NCBI GenBank assembly: GCA_020073495.1
Contig: JAIQFD010000005.1
Location: forward strand, 124,001 to 188,000
DNA length: 64,000 nt
Reading direction: 5' to 3'
Origin: Terriglobia bacterium
GTDB lineage: Bacteria > Acidobacteriota > Terriglobia > Terriglobales > Acidobacteriaceae
In this document: positions 38,259 to 47,780 of the stretch, piece by piece
Layout: each line of letters starts with the position of its first letter
Numbering within the stretch: the stretch's first letter is position 1
Notes under the pieces: model-generated
Told to the model about the DNA's origin: nothing
The model's database searches: none
The model's input: only the letters and a program-made list of their open reading frames with translations
Position numbers and translations under genes: made by a program

Positions 38259-39272
38259 TCAGAACAGTTCCACTCTTGCACTTGTTCGTAACTTCTTATC
38301 CAGGTTGGCGCGGAGCTGGTTGGTCTTGTTCTTCCGCAGGTCCTTCCGCAGCGAGTCTTTCACCTGGGCAAACTCCGTCTTGCTGGCCGCATTGTGAGCA
38401 TTCAGCCGGATGATGGTGTAGGCCTGATCGATTGGGATCAGATCGCTGATCTGGCCGGGCTGCATGGCCAGTGCGGCCTGCACCACCGCCGGCGGCAGTT
38501 GTGTGCGGTCCACGGCGTGGTGGTCGCCCATGTTCACGCGGTAATCATCCTCGGACAGCTTTTCAGCCAACAGGCCAAACTCCTCGTAGGTCTTGGACGC
38601 CTTTGCCTGGCGCAGCGCATCGTCCGCACGCTTGCGCGCTTTCTGCAACTGTTCCACACTCGCCGTCGGTGGCGGCAGGATCGAAATCGTCTGGATGCTG
38701 AATGACTCATCGTGCTCGAAAAGCGCCGGGTTTTTGTCGTAGTAGGCCTTGAGTTCGGCCGCCGAAACCGCCGATTTGTGCTCCACCTCGGTTGTCAGCA
38801 GGGACTCGATCAATAGTGAGCGTCGGATCCTCTCGCGCAGCAACTGCCGGGAACCCCTCATCTCCCTCTGCAGATAGCTGTCAAACTCCGTCTGACTGGA
38901 AAACTGCTCGCGGAAATCCACTTCGGCGCGATTGATGCGCGCGAGCGGCACGGTCATCTTTCGGCGCACCGCTTCCTGGTATACCAGTTCCTCGAAGATG
39001 ATCATCTCCAGCGCGCCCTTACGGATCTCAGCCTCCTGGGACTTGGGGAACCCGTTGTGCTGCCGGGCGTAGGGAAAGATCGCCAACATCTCGCGCAGCA
39101 GATCCTGGTCGGTCAGCACGGCGCCGTTCACTCGGGCGACCGGCTTGCCCGTTGCCTGGTTCGCTGGGCTGGGCTGCTTCGTAACCAATGTTGGCGCGTG
39201 GGAGGCAACTTGGGCGGAGGCAGTGCCAAGCGCCACCAGCAGCAGAACAGTGATGGAAAACTCGTGCTTCAT
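38259..39272 (-). CDS. periplasmic parvulin-type peptidyl-prolyl isomerase (SurA/PpiD-like)
   Basis: The 337-residue protein begins at ATG 39272 with AGAGGATC upstream and a signal peptide MKHEFSITVLLLVALGTASA. A SurA-like N-terminal chaperone region follows (VARVNGAVLTDQDLLREML) and then a parvulin domain (about residues 195-300, with YEEFGLLAEKLSEDD and LPPAVVQAALAMQPGQISDL). Such enzymes chaperone unfolded outer-membrane and exported proteins. Lying between the tetraheme cytochrome and beta-barrel genes, it probably assists folding or polymer assembly of those products. The parvulin active-site residues are not all obvious, so catalytic competence is uncertain. Confidence 0.85.
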   Translation of the reverse strand: MKHEFSITVLLLVALGTASAQVASHAPTLVTKQPSPANQATGKPVARVNGAVLTDQDLLREMLAIFPYARQHNGFPKSQEAEIRKGALEMIIFEELVYQEAVRRKMTVPLARINRAEVDFREQFSSQTEFDSYLQREMRGSRQLLRERIRRSLLIESLLTTEVEHKSAVSAAELKAYYDKNPALFEHDESFSIQTISILPPPTASVEQLQKARKRADDALRQAKASKTYEEFGLLAEKLSEDDYRVNMGDHHAVDRTQLPPAVVQAALAMQPGQISDLIPIDQAYTIIRLNAHNAASKTEFAQVKDSLRKDLRKNKTNQLRANLDKKLRTSARVELF

Positions 39273-39339
39273 GATCCTCTTTCGTACGGCGGAGAAATTG
39301 GGGGAGAGAGATTCTCCCTCCCCCTTGTAAGCCATCAAT

Positions 39340-40284
39340 TTAGAAAGCAGTGAGGACAGCGCCTCTGGCAGCGTTGTTCGCCTCGTTCGAGTCCCCAAAG
39401 TGGCACTGACGGCAGAACTGCGTAGTCGAAGACGCCATGCCATTGCCGGCCATGGTGTTGGCGCCGGGGTTGTAGGGGCCCCTGACGAAGAAGAACGTCT
39501 GGTAATACTTGCCGCCCCCATCGTTGCCGATTTGCCTTGTCCCAGCTCCAGATGCGAACACATTCATGATGTGTTGGTTATGGCAGGTTGTGCAGGCCAC
39601 GAAGGCCTTGCCGCTACTGTTGACGCCGACCGATCGAAGCGCCGGCATTCCATAGACCGCCATGAAGTTGTCGTACTGGGAGTTCGCTGCTACCGTCCAC
39701 ACCGCACTGACGGTGCCGCTTTTGCTGGTGCTGGTGGTCATCGTGAGACCATACGCGGTCATGTCGCTTATGTTAGCCGCCGTGCCCACCGGATGGTCGT
39801 TTGCGTAGTTGCCGGCTCCGCTACCGTCATTGCCGAGCAGCGTCGGGATCGGGGCGGAACCATACCAGGACGGGAGAACCCCGAGCAGCTGCTCATAGGA
39901 CTGGCCCACCATCATGTTGGTGGGGGTGTACTTGCCGTCATGGCAGCTCAGGCAAAGTAGAATGCCGTTCACCTCTTTATTGCGAGGAGTGGCCAGCATG
40001 CCGGCGGTGAACGCTTGCACATATGCTCCGTTATCACCGGTGGCGATCTGGGTGCCATAGAGCACGCTTACATCCTTGCCCCACAGCGCATAATTGCCGT
40101 TGGCGGGATCAGTCGTGGCGAACCCACTTCCGGGCGGCCCGCTGTGCGGCTGGTGGCAGCCCGCGCAGCCGCGGCCTCTGTTTTGGTGAGCGCCCAGCAC
40201 GTCCCCCGTCGGCTGGTAGCTCTGCGCCATCACCAGGCCGGTGACGGCGAGAACGAACAGCAGAATCAAAGCTAGCTTCTTCAT
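39340..40284 (-). CDS. tetraheme c-type cytochrome, OmcE-like
   Basis: The 314-residue protein starts at ATG 40284 after AGGAGG. Signal peptide: MKKLALILLFVLAVTGLVMA. It has four CXXCH sites: CAGCHQPHSG, CLSCHDG, CTTCHNQH and CRQCH. The mature chain has exactly eight histidines: four proximal and four others (AHQ, QPH, NDHPVG and NQH), just enough for bis-His ligation of all four hemes. Few hemes per length, widely spaced, recall Geobacter OmcE and OmcS, whose subunits polymerise into nanowires and share one distal histidine between neighbours. The homology to OmcE is my judgement from motif layout, not a search. Confidence 0.8.
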   Translation of the reverse strand: MKKLALILLFVLAVTGLVMAQSYQPTGDVLGAHQNRGRGCAGCHQPHSGPPGSGFATTDPANGNYALWGKDVSVLYGTQIATGDNGAYVQAFTAGMLATPRNKEVNGILLCLSCHDGKYTPTNMMVGQSYEQLLGVLPSWYGSAPIPTLLGNDGSGAGNYANDHPVGTAANISDMTAYGLTMTTSTSKSGTVSAVWTVAANSQYDNFMAVYGMPALRSVGVNSSGKAFVACTTCHNQHIMNVFASGAGTRQIGNDGGGKYYQTFFFVRGPYNPGANTMAGNGMASSTTQFCRQCHFGDSNEANNAARGAVLTAF

Positions 40285-40337
40285 TGAGATAAGTCCTCCT
40301 GATAAGTTGTGTTGCGCAACTAAGTTGTTTCTACTGC

Positions 40338-40391
40338 CCGGAGACGGGCCTCGCCCGTATCTCCGGTTTGGCGGCCCCGGGGCCGCCAAAC
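40338..40391. repeat. two intergenic hairpins inside the cytochrome operon
   Basis: CCGGAGA...TCTCCGG (40338-40366) and a perfect 13-bp inverted repeat GTTTGGCGGCCCC / GGGGCCGCCAAAC (40366-40391) lie between the NHL gene and the tetraheme gene. The T-run is on the plus side, so on the operon strand the hairpin is more likely a processing or stability element than a terminator. Confidence 0.55.
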
Positions 40392-40400
40392 TTTTTGCGG

Positions 40401-41669
40401 CTACTTTGCCGCGGAACTTTTTTCGACGGCGGACGCACTCTCCTTCTGTGCCGCTGTGTCTGCCGGCTTCTCCGACCTTGCCGACTTCTTGTCCAGCTCC
40501 GCCTGCCGGCGTGCCCTCTCCGCCTCCGCCTCGGCATCGGTCACGTAGCGAAATTGCTGCACCCGGCCCGGATAGATCTCTGAAGTAAACACACGATTCT
40601 GTTTGTCAATGGTGATCCCGACCAAAGCCGCGAACTGGCCGGGAAGATTCCCGTGACCGCCGAGGTAGGTCAGCAACCGCCCCTCGTGATCGAACACCTG
40701 CACACGATCTTGCATTCCGTCGGCCACCCAGATGTGCCCATCGCCGTCCACGGCGACACCCTTGGGCCGCGCGAAGTATCCCGGCCCGTCGCCGTTCTTA
40801 CCGAAGGTGCTGATGAAATTACCGTCGGCGTCGAAGATCTCCACCCGGTTGTTCATCGTGTCCGCGACATAGAGGTTGCCTTCCTGATCCACCGCTACGC
40901 CCCCCGGCATCGCGAAGTCACCCGGCGTGGTGAGCTCGTGATTGTGTCCGGTCGTCCCGATCTTGCGCAGCAGCCTGAGACTGTCGGCGTCAAAAACCAG
41001 CACCTGGTCCAGTCCGATGTCGCTGACGTAGAGAAGCCGGTTCTCGGTGTCAATCGCCAGTCCACCTGGACGCCCCAGTCCCTCGCTGATGGTGGCTTCC
41101 ACTTCATGCTTGGGGTTGAACACCAGAACATGGCGCAACTCGGTATCGGAGACAAACAGGCGGTCGCTGTCGTCCATCGCCAAGTCAGTGATCCGGCCGA
41201 AATGCGCGTGCATGCCATTCTTGATGAGCGCAACATCCCTGGTATCCGTGTTGAAAATGAAGATCGCGCCCACTCGTACGTCCGCTACGTAGAGTCGGGC
41301 CTTGGAATCCACCGCCATGCCATACGGCTCGAATAGCTGAAAGCGAAGCTTGGGGTTTTCGCTCGCCGGCTGGGTCCCCGCCACGCGGTCCATCCAGCTT
41401 TGCTTCTTTTTCGTCGGGGAGAGTTCGATCTTCTCCCCTGCAAAGTAGGTCGTGTACTTGACTCGCGCGATGGCGGGCGGCTGAGGCCAGACGATCTTGG
41501 AATAGTCCAACATCTCAAGGACTGGAGGTTTGGGCGGTTCAGCTCCCTTCTTCTTTTTCTTTTCGGCGCCATAAAGGGAGAACGGCAAAGCCATTCCCAC
41601 GGCCAGCAGAACCACCAGCGCTATCACTCCCTCGCCACCGCGAATCGAACTTGAACGAACTTCAGACAT
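40401..41669 (-). CDS. exported NHL-repeat beta-propeller protein, second copy
   Basis: The 422-residue protein has an N-terminal hydrophobic signal or anchor (VIALVVLLAVGMALPFSLYG), a Lys-rich stretch and about six NHL blades, for example LFEPYGMAVDSKARLYVADV, MPGGVAVDQEGNLYVADT and RPKGVAVDGDGHIWVADG. The C-terminus is a charged Ala/Glu/Lys tail of about 45 residues. It lies between the 16-heme and tetraheme genes and shares the blade pattern with the propeller at 35318. It probably works in the periplasm as a scaffold. No catalytic motif is evident. Confidence 0.85.
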   Translation of the reverse strand: MSEVRSSSIRGGEGVIALVVLLAVGMALPFSLYGAEKKKKKGAEPPKPPVLEMLDYSKIVWPQPPAIARVKYTTYFAGEKIELSPTKKKQSWMDRVAGTQPASENPKLRFQLFEPYGMAVDSKARLYVADVRVGAIFIFNTDTRDVALIKNGMHAHFGRITDLAMDDSDRLFVSDTELRHVLVFNPKHEVEATISEGLGRPGGLAIDTENRLLYVSDIGLDQVLVFDADSLRLLRKIGTTGHNHELTTPGDFAMPGGVAVDQEGNLYVADTMNNRVEIFDADGNFISTFGKNGDGPGYFARPKGVAVDGDGHIWVADGMQDRVQVFDHEGRLLTYLGGHGNLPGQFAALVGITIDKQNRVFTSEIYPGRVQQFRYVTDAEAEAERARRQAELDKKSARSEKPADTAAQKESASAVEKSSAAK

Positions 41670-41693
41670 CTCCCCTACTCCCCAATCCCGCGT

Positions 41694-43190
41694 CTAGCGT
41701 GTTTGCTGCATATTCAGTCTGTTCTTGTGGCACGTGTCGCAGAATGCCATGTTATTGGCTTGATCCTTTACCAGCAGATCAGGCTGGGCCGAAGCGTGCG
41801 GCTGATGGCAGGTCAGACAGTTGAGGGAAGTCCTGACCTTGGTGCTGTCTGCCGGATCCATCAAGTTCGAAACCGGGTGAAGCTCTACCGGATGGCCCAG
41901 GTTGTACTTCAGCGGCAGCACCACCACCTTGCGGAAGTAGTTCTCCGGCAGCCTCACCTTGCCGTCAAAAATCGTTACCAAGTGTTCGCTCTCCAGCTTC
42001 TGCGGGTTGGCGTCCGGACCATGGCACTCGAGGCATAACTGGTTCGAGCTTCTCGCCCGCAGCAGCTTGGGGTTGTCGCCGCCGTGCGCTTGATGGCAGA
42101 CAGCGCATCCCTGCTCGAACGCCGGCTGGTGGAGCACGGCCTTCTTGTGCTGCTCCGCCTGGTCCGAGTGGCAGCCCAGGCAGATATTCACCGGATCGGT
42201 CCTGGGCAGACCTGGCGACTTGCTGGCGTGCGGGGTATGACAGTCGACGCACTCTCCCTGCGCACCGGGATGCTGCACCTTGGCGCTATCGATCAGCTTC
42301 GCCTTGTCCTCGTGGCACGTAACGCAGAGCGCCCTGGCGTTCGCCTGGGTCAGCACAACTTTTCCATCTTTCGCCGGCTGATGGCAGCTGTCGCACATCT
42401 TGTTCTCGAATGGATTGTGTGTGAACGCTTGCATCAGCTTCGGCGCCTTCGACTGGTGCGGATCGTGGCACTGGATGCAGTCCGTAGTTCCGAACGGCTG
42501 GTTCTGGTGCGCTTTCTGCAGGTTCGCGTCCTTGGCGTCGTGGCAATCCAGGCAAAGCGCCGGCGTGCCTTTGGTCAGGTGATAACGGAACTCTCGCTGC
42601 GCCGCATCGCCGTTCTTGTGCGTGACGTGGCAAGTCTCGCACCCCATGTCCAGCGCCGCGTGACGGCTGCCCTTGTCCTGGACGTTGACCCCCTGCGTGT
42701 GGCAGGTGAGACAAAGGTTTTCGTTCCGGCTCGCGCCCGAGGTCGCCTTGCGGAGCTGATTCTTGTTCTCTGCCGTGTGCGGGTCGTGGCACTTGATGCA
42801 ATCCCGCACCGCCGGCTGGTGCACGTGCCCTTTGATATCGGCGGCCTTTTTATCACTGTGGCAGGTGGCACATAGAGCCGAGGTGGTGGTGGTGGTCAGC
42901 TTGACGTAGGTGGTTTCCTTGTTGACCCGGACTTCGTGGCAGGCGGTGCACCCCATGGCGATGGCCGAATGCACGACCTTGCCTTTGCTCTTGTTCTCGT
43001 GGCAGCCGATGCAAGTCGCCGCGTCCGTGTTCTTCGCCAGCGGTACCGGATGTTTCTTTGCTGCCGCGGGCGAAACCAAGAGCAGCACAACGATCAGCGC
43101 CGTCGCTCCAGATAATGTCTGCTGGCCAAGGGAAGCAATCTTCCCCGCCTGCCGGATCAGGAGATGGAGCGGATTGGTCAGGGCCGTCAC
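41694..43190 (-). CDS. 16-heme c-type cytochrome (doubled-CXXCH family)
   Basis: The 498-residue protein has a signal region (TALIVVLLLVSPAAA) and 16 CXXCH motifs at close spacing, most as CXXCHxPH or CXXCHxAH pairs such as CIKCHDPHTAE, CIQCHDPHQS and CVDCHTPHAS. Up to 16 hemes in about 450 mature residues give a dense, probably periplasmic, heme wire. GTG 43190 is the start, with GGAGA about ten bases upstream. It is the first gene of the seven-gene minus-strand operon that ends at 33369. It is divergent from resB and ccsA, which encode the machinery that attaches heme. Confidence 0.92.
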   Translation of the reverse strand: MTALTNPLHLLIRQAGKIASLGQQTLSGATALIVVLLLVSPAAAKKHPVPLAKNTDAATCIGCHENKSKGKVVHSAIAMGCTACHEVRVNKETTYVKLTTTTTSALCATCHSDKKAADIKGHVHQPAVRDCIKCHDPHTAENKNQLRKATSGASRNENLCLTCHTQGVNVQDKGSRHAALDMGCETCHVTHKNGDAAQREFRYHLTKGTPALCLDCHDAKDANLQKAHQNQPFGTTDCIQCHDPHQSKAPKLMQAFTHNPFENKMCDSCHQPAKDGKVVLTQANARALCVTCHEDKAKLIDSAKVQHPGAQGECVDCHTPHASKSPGLPRTDPVNICLGCHSDQAEQHKKAVLHQPAFEQGCAVCHQAHGGDNPKLLRARSSNQLCLECHGPDANPQKLESEHLVTIFDGKVRLPENYFRKVVVLPLKYNLGHPVELHPVSNLMDPADSTKVRTSLNCLTCHQPHASAQPDLLVKDQANNMAFCDTCHKNRLNMQQTR

Positions 43191-43640
43191 TGATGAATAT
43201 CTCCGGCCAAGATAGGTGCACGGCAGTAGCCGTACCCGAGATTCTGAGAAACAAGAGGTATGTCATTTGTTATCAGTTACTTATTCGTTTCCAACAGATG
43301 CAAACTCTAGAGGGGCTAGTCGAGAAATGGGCCTTCTCCCTCAACTTTCGCGGTGAAAACCCGCAGCCGTAATCAACCACTCTGGAGTTCGCGTCCGGCC
43401 GCCCCCGTCCTGGCCCCTCTTGACGTCAGCTATCGCTCCTTTGTCGACAGAAAACGAACGAGAAAACAGCTCTGCTGAATGACACAACAGGCGGGAAAAC
43501 GCACCACTGGGTGAAATCGCACAATCTGGAGCCGCTCCTGAATTCTCCTTCTCGGCCTAACTCTCTCGCCTTCAGTCACTTCCCCGGTCTTCGATTCTGG
43601 CCCCGCAGTTGCCTTTCTTCGTAGCGAAGGGAAAGCGCTC
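43191..43640. other. divergent control region between the cytochrome operon and resB
   Basis: This 450-base gap must hold the promoters of both transcription units. I see no CRP-type palindrome, no sigma-54 consensus and no convincing -35/-10 pair on either strand. A weak TTGACG at about 43419 has no good -10 partner. Confidence 0.4.
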
Positions 43641-45083
43641 ATGGTTCCAGACCTCCTCGCTTGGAAACGCCGGTTTTGGCAGTTGATGGGCTCCGTCCGC
43701 ACCGGCATCGTCCTGCTGATTCTTATCGGGATTGCCACCTTTGCGGGCACCATCATCATGCAGCGCCCGATCAACGACGCCAATAAGCTTCACCAGGCGT
43801 ACTCGCCCCAGATCCTGCGCTGGCTCGATGCCCTCGGCCTGACCGACGTCTTCCACAGCTGGTGGTTCGCCGTTCTGCTTGCCCTGCTCAGTGCCAACAT
43901 CGTGGTCGCTTCGCTGGATCGTTGGCCCCAGGTCTGGAAATATTTCGCTCGCCCCTATCGCCGCGCCGAGCCTCACTTCCTCGCCTCGCTCAGCATGCAG
44001 CACGAGATCCGCATTCGCGACGAGGCCAGCGGCATCGAGGCCGCCGAGGCCGCCTTCCGCTCCGTCGGTCTCCGGCCCCAGCGCATCATCAAGGACACCG
44101 TTTCCCTTTACGCCGAGAAATTCCGCTTCGCCCGCCTGGCTCCCTTCGTTGTGCACGCCAGCCTGCTGCTGATCTTCGCCGGCGTCATGATCGATGGCCT
44201 GTGGGGCTATCGCGGCTACATCTCCCTGGTTCCAGGCGAGACCGGCCGGCAGATCGAGATGCGCGACGGCACGCGCAAGACCCTTCCCTTTTCCCTGCGT
44301 TGCGATGGCACCGGACAGGAGAACTATCCCGACGGAAGTCCCCAGCGCTGGTGGTCGAAGCTGGCTGTCATCGAAGACGGTCACCAGACTCAGGCCAAAG
44401 AGATCGCCGTGAATGATCCCCTGGTCCATCGGGGGATCCGCTTTTTCCAATCGGGCTACGGTCCGACCGGCGAGTTGCAGGCGGTCAAGGTGACGGCCAC
44501 GGCCAAGGCCGGCGGCGCCCGGCAGACACTCGAACTGGCGCCCGACAAGACCGTGTCCCTCGACCCCGCTACAACCGTCCGCCTGGCGCAGTTCGTCCCC
44601 GATTTCGAGATCGCCGGCAACCAGATTCAGACGCGCTCGCAGCAGCCCAACAACCCGGCCCTCCAACTTGTCGTCACCACCGCCAAGGGAGACGTTTCCG
44701 CCTGGCTTTTTCCCAAGATGCCCGAGTTCGCCCACGGCAACGATTCCCCCTACGACTTCGCAGTCGCCGGGATGGAGCCGCAGCATTACACCGGGCTCGA
44801 GGTTTCCTACGAGCCGGGGCAATGGGGCGTGTGGGCCGGCGTCATCCTGATGGGCTTCGCGCTGGCGCTGGTTTTCTACTTCGTCCACATCCGCTTCTGG
44901 GCGGTCCCGGTGGACGACGGCCGCGGACGACTGGTCCTGTGGGTGGGCGCTTCGGCCAGCAAGAACCGGGACGAGGTCGAGCAGCGTTTCAATCACCTCG
45001 TCCTATTGATCGAGAACAACCTGGAGGCTGCCGCCGCCGCAGCGCGCGAGACGCACCGCGCCTCGGAACTGGTGGCGCACTAG
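43641..45083 (+). CDS. resB: cytochrome c biogenesis protein ResB (Ccs1)
   Basis: The 480-residue protein is one half of the System II cytochrome c synthetase, which carries heme to apocytochromes in the periplasm. It has three N-terminal membrane helices (after [20 protein letters not shown], then around [20 protein letters not shown], and near [20 protein letters not shown]), a large periplasmic domain and a last helix ([18 protein letters not shown]). The histidine in VVHAS of the third helix corresponds to a heme-handling position in ResB/Ccs1. It is followed by ccsA after 22 bases. High demand for heme attachment by the neighbouring 16-, 12-, 10- and 4-heme cytochromes fits the position. 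Confidence 0.9.
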   Translation: MVPDLLAWKRRFWQLMGSVRTGIVLLILIGIATFAGTIIMQRPINDANKLHQAYSPQILRWLDALGLTDVFHSWWFAVLLALLSANIVVASLDRWPQVWKYFARPYRRAEPHFLASLSMQHEIRIRDEASGIEAAEAAFRSVGLRPQRIIKDTVSLYAEKFRFARLAPFVVHASLLLIFAGVMIDGLWGYRGYISLVPGETGRQIEMRDGTRKTLPFSLRCDGTGQENYPDGSPQRWWSKLAVIEDGHQTQAKEIAVNDPLVHRGIRFFQSGYGPTGELQAVKVTATAKAGGARQTLELAPDKTVSLDPATTVRLAQFVPDFEIAGNQIQTRSQQPNNPALQLVVTTAKGDVSAWLFPKMPEFAHGNDSPYDFAVAGMEPQHYTGLEVSYEPGQWGVWAGVILMGFALALVFYFVHIRFWAVPVDDGRGRLVLWVGASASKNRDEVEQRFNHLVLLIENNLEAAAAAARETHRASELVAH

Positions 45084-45105
45084 GGATCGGATCGGAGAAC
45101 CTGTA

Positions 45106-46506
45106 ATGAGTACCCGTGCTCATGCCGAACAGCACCCCGCCGGGAGCAGCAATCTCTTGCTCTTCCTGGTTTCGCTGGCGACCGTCTTCATGCTCCTGAT
45201 GTCCTTCCTCGGCACCATCAAGACCCGGACATTCTTCACCGAAGACAACCTGCTCTTCGTTGCGCTCACCTTTTACGCCGCGGCCACCGTGCTTTACGTG
45301 GGCTTCGCCGTCACCGGCACCGACCGCTTCATCAAGGCCGCGTGGGCCGCCACCTGGCTGGGATTTTTCGCCAACACCGGCGCCGGCGCGCACCGCTGGT
45401 ACGTCGCCGGACACGCCCCCTTCTCCAGCATCTACGAGATGCTGCTCGCGTTTGTCTGGTCCATCGCCGTGCTGACCCTGTTCGTGCAGAAGCGCTATGG
45501 CGTGAAAGTGGTCGGGACCATCACCATGCCGCTGGCCGCGCTGGGCATCATCCTCATGCAGTTGCTGCCCTCCGACATTCACCCGCTGGTGCCGGCGCTG
45601 CAATCCACCTGGCTGCACATCCACGTCACCCTCGCCATGCTGTCTTATGCCGCCTGCGCCGTCAGCTTCGCCCTGGCCATGATGTTCCTCATCCAGGACA
45701 ACATGCGCACGGAATCGTTCCTGGCCAATACCAGCGTGTTCGTCAGTCTCATCTACGCCGCCATCATCACGCGCTTCGCCGAGGGCGGCCTCAAGGTCGC
45801 CGCCTTCGACCCCCAGAGCAACAGCGAGTTCATCATCCAGCGCGGGCAGTCGCTGATGGTCGTCATCCCCAATCTGGGATGGATGTTCCTGCTGGCCATG
45901 ATCGTCACCCTGGTTCCCACCGGCCTCTACTTTTGGGGATGGTTTGCCGGCGATGAGAACAAGTACCGCATGGCCGACGCCGCCTTCTTCGTCGGCATGC
46001 TCTTCCAGGTGCTGGCCACGGCGGCCTTCATCACCCGCGCCCGCGACGGCGCCTATCCCTCCCCCATGGCCGACGGTCTCTTCGCCACCCGGCTCTCCAC
46101 CAGCCCCTTCATCCTCTCCGGGCTGATCGCGGGCCTGATGGCCTCGCTGCTCTACCTGATGTTGAAGTGGAGAAGGGAAGGATTGCAGGAGATGTTGCCC
46201 TCGGCCGGGCGCCTCGACAGCCTGACCTACAAGACCATCGGCATCGCCTTCCCGCTCTTGACCCTGATGATCGCCGCCGGCGCGTACTGGGCCAATCAGA
46301 CGTGGGGCTCGTACTGGAGCTGGGACCCGAAAGAAACCGCGGCGCTGATCACCTGGATCGTGTACGCCGGCTATCTGCACATGCGCATCGCGCGCGGCTG
46401 GCGCGGACGCCGCGCCGCCTACTTCGCCATCCTCGGCTTCGCCGTGGTCATGTTCACGTTCTTCGGAGTCACGTACCTCTTACCGGGGCTGCACGCCTAC
46501 GCTTAA
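45106..46506 (+). CDS. ccsA: cytochrome c biogenesis protein CcsA (heme exporter/ligase subunit)
   Basis: The 466-residue protein is the other half of System II. It is longer than the usual about 320 residues because of an extended N-terminal membrane part. The WWD-type periplasmic heme-binding motif appears as [18 protein letters not shown] near the C-terminus. Flanking histidines are conserved in helices with [19 protein letters not shown] and [14 protein letters not shown]. It presents reduced heme to apocytochromes with ResB. The gene starts at ATG 45106 after GGAGAACC. A GGGGCCGGA / TCCGGCCCC hairpin (46562-46584) downstream may end the transcript. Confidence 0.92.
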   Translation: MSTRAHAEQHPAGSSNLLLFLVSLATVFMLLMSFLGTIKTRTFFTEDNLLFVALTFYAAATVLYVGFAVTGTDRFIKAAWAATWLGFFANTGAGAHRWYVAGHAPFSSIYEMLLAFVWSIAVLTLFVQKRYGVKVVGTITMPLAALGIILMQLLPSDIHPLVPALQSTWLHIHVTLAMLSYAACAVSFALAMMFLIQDNMRTESFLANTSVFVSLIYAAIITRFAEGGLKVAAFDPQSNSEFIIQRGQSLMVVIPNLGWMFLLAMIVTLVPTGLYFWGWFAGDENKYRMADAAFFVGMLFQVLATAAFITRARDGAYPSPMADGLFATRLSTSPFILSGLIAGLMASLLYLMLKWRREGLQEMLPSAGRLDSLTYKTIGIAFPLLTLMIAAGAYWANQTWGSYWSWDPKETAALITWIVYAGYLHMRIARGWRGRRAAYFAILGFAVVMFTFFGVTYLLPGLHAYA

Positions 46507-46510
46507 CCCC

Positions 46511-46877
46511 TTCATACCCCCTGCGAGCCGGGCCAGGCTCGCAATAGGCGCGACACCCCACGGGGCCGGACAAAATCCGGCCCCCCCTCATTTCACCGCT
46601 GGTGGAAGCCCCCGCCGGAACTTGTCCTGAGCGGAGCCGAAGGAGGCGGGGGTTTATGGCGGCGAGAAAAAATCCTCATCCCCTTTAGGGGCGGCACAAG
46701 CTCCGCGACGGCGTCACCCGCGCGACCCGCTGGCGTGCAAGGAGGCCGCGTACGGCTGGCGCGCAAGGAGGTAGTGCGGCACTTCAGTGCCGCGTACGCT
46801 GGCGTGCAAGGAGGTAGTGCGGCACTTCAGTGCCGCGTACGGCTCCGCAAGATATCGGACGGCTTTAGCCGCTGAGG
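46511..46877. repeat. cluster of palindromic repeats left of the nuclease gene
   Basis: Hairpins are GCGAGCC/GGCTCGC (46523-46542), GGGGCCGGA/TCCGGCCCC (46562-46584) and a CCCCCGCC/GGCGGGGG pair around 46608-46652 that encloses CTTGTCCTGAGCGGAGCCG. Two 43-bp tandem copies of a unit containing GTGCGGCACTTCAGTGCCGC follow (46771 and 46814), then GGACGGCTTTAGCCGCTGAGG. The composite of the last two types recurs in the same orientation at 47488-47550, on the other side of the nuclease gene. Confidence 0.75.
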
Positions 46878-46922
46878 AAACCACGCCGCGCAAGCGCCCT
46901 TCTAAGAGGGCTCCGGATCCGG

Positions 46923-47396
46923 CTACTCCTCCGCTGCCGCGTGGATGGTCAGCCCCAGCCAGCGCTTGTCGTCCGCCGGATCTCCGCTCAGCAGATGCCA
47001 CGCGTTGCGATACTTCTCAAACCGTCCCCGGCTCGGGCGATGCGGGTACAGGTATGCGGCCGTGCAATTCTTGAGCACTTTCGCCGGAATCACATACCAA
47101 GCATCGAACAGCGGAACGTACACCACCAGCAGATCGTAGCCGTCCCCCGGACCCCGCCCCGACCGGTACGGCTTGACCCGGAAACACACTCGCGCGGTCC
47201 ATCCCGACCGCACCTGCACCCGCAATGAGCCCAGCCGCCGGCTGAAAACGCTGAAATCGAACGGCTGGTTGTCCCCGTAGGGCTTCGACGCCACCAGCCC
47301 CAGCGCCGACACCTTGAGCAGGAAGACGATCTCCGCCAGTTCTCCCTTGGCTTTGTCGTTCAACCATTTCGGTGCGCGTTTCAGGCGAAGAGGCAT
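46923..47396 (-). CDS. PD-(D/E)XK nuclease-like protein (group I intron endonuclease type)
   Basis: The 157-residue protein matches the small PDDEXK family associated with group I introns. The pattern is KGELAEIVFLLKVSALGL (helix with the first acidic residue), then KPYGDNQPFDFSV (the acidic D in strand 2) and LRVQVRSGW in place of the usual Q-V-K. The catalytic lysine position is therefore an arginine, which may weaken or abolish cleavage. No intron is visible here. The gene is flanked by direct copies of a composite palindromic repeat, and a CRP-like site lies 37 bases upstream of its start. Role unknown. Confidence 0.6.
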   Translation of the reverse strand: MPLRLKRAPKWLNDKAKGELAEIVFLLKVSALGLVASKPYGDNQPFDFSVFSRRLGSLRVQVRSGWTARVCFRVKPYRSGRGPGDGYDLLVVYVPLFDAWYVIPAKVLKNCTAAYLYPHRPSRGRFEKYRNAWHLLSGDPADDKRWLGLTIHAAAEE

Positions 47397-47432
47397 TCGC
47401 GAGTCAGTGTCTCACCCACAGCTTTCACCAAC

Positions 47433-47448
47433 CGTGACCGCCGTCACA
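47433..47448. promoter_or_regulatory. CRP-like palindrome, one mismatch, upstream of nuclease gene
   Basis: CGTGA-CCGCCG-TCACA matches 9 of 10 consensus positions and is itself nearly palindromic (GTGAC-CGCC-GTCAC). It ends the same distance (about 36 bases) from its minus-strand start codon as the sites at 27072 and 33105. Confidence 0.45.
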
Positions 47449-47487
47449 CGCGGCCCCGCAGCCCGCGCCAGCGGCCGGCGCAACGAG

Positions 47488-47594
47488 GTAGTGCGGCACT
47501 TCAGTGCCGCGTATACGTCGCAAAATGCCGGACGGCTTCAGCCGCTGAGGGATTCGCGTAGCGCGCCCCGCCCGCGCAGCCCGCTTCAGCGGGC
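47488..47594. repeat. palindromic repeats right of the nuclease gene
   Basis: GTAGTGCGGCACTTCAGTGC (from 47488) is followed by GGACGGCTTCAGCCGCTGAGG (47530-47550) and GCCCGC-TTCA-GCGGGC (47579-47594). The first two repeat the composite seen at 46771-46877 in the same orientation. The rest of the gap to 47780 shows nothing else. Confidence 0.75.
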
Positions 47595-47780
47595 GACAGA
47601 ATTCAGCTCCGGGCGCGAGCCCTGGATAAGAGCTGAAATCCGCCGTCGGTTGAATCGCTGATACGTGACTCAGAACACATAAGAAGGTGATTACCGGCAC
47701 TGCGCGGCGCTCCGCGACGAAGGAGAATTGCGCCCGAGGTCGGACGACCGCAGTTTCCCATCGCGGCCGCACCGTACACC

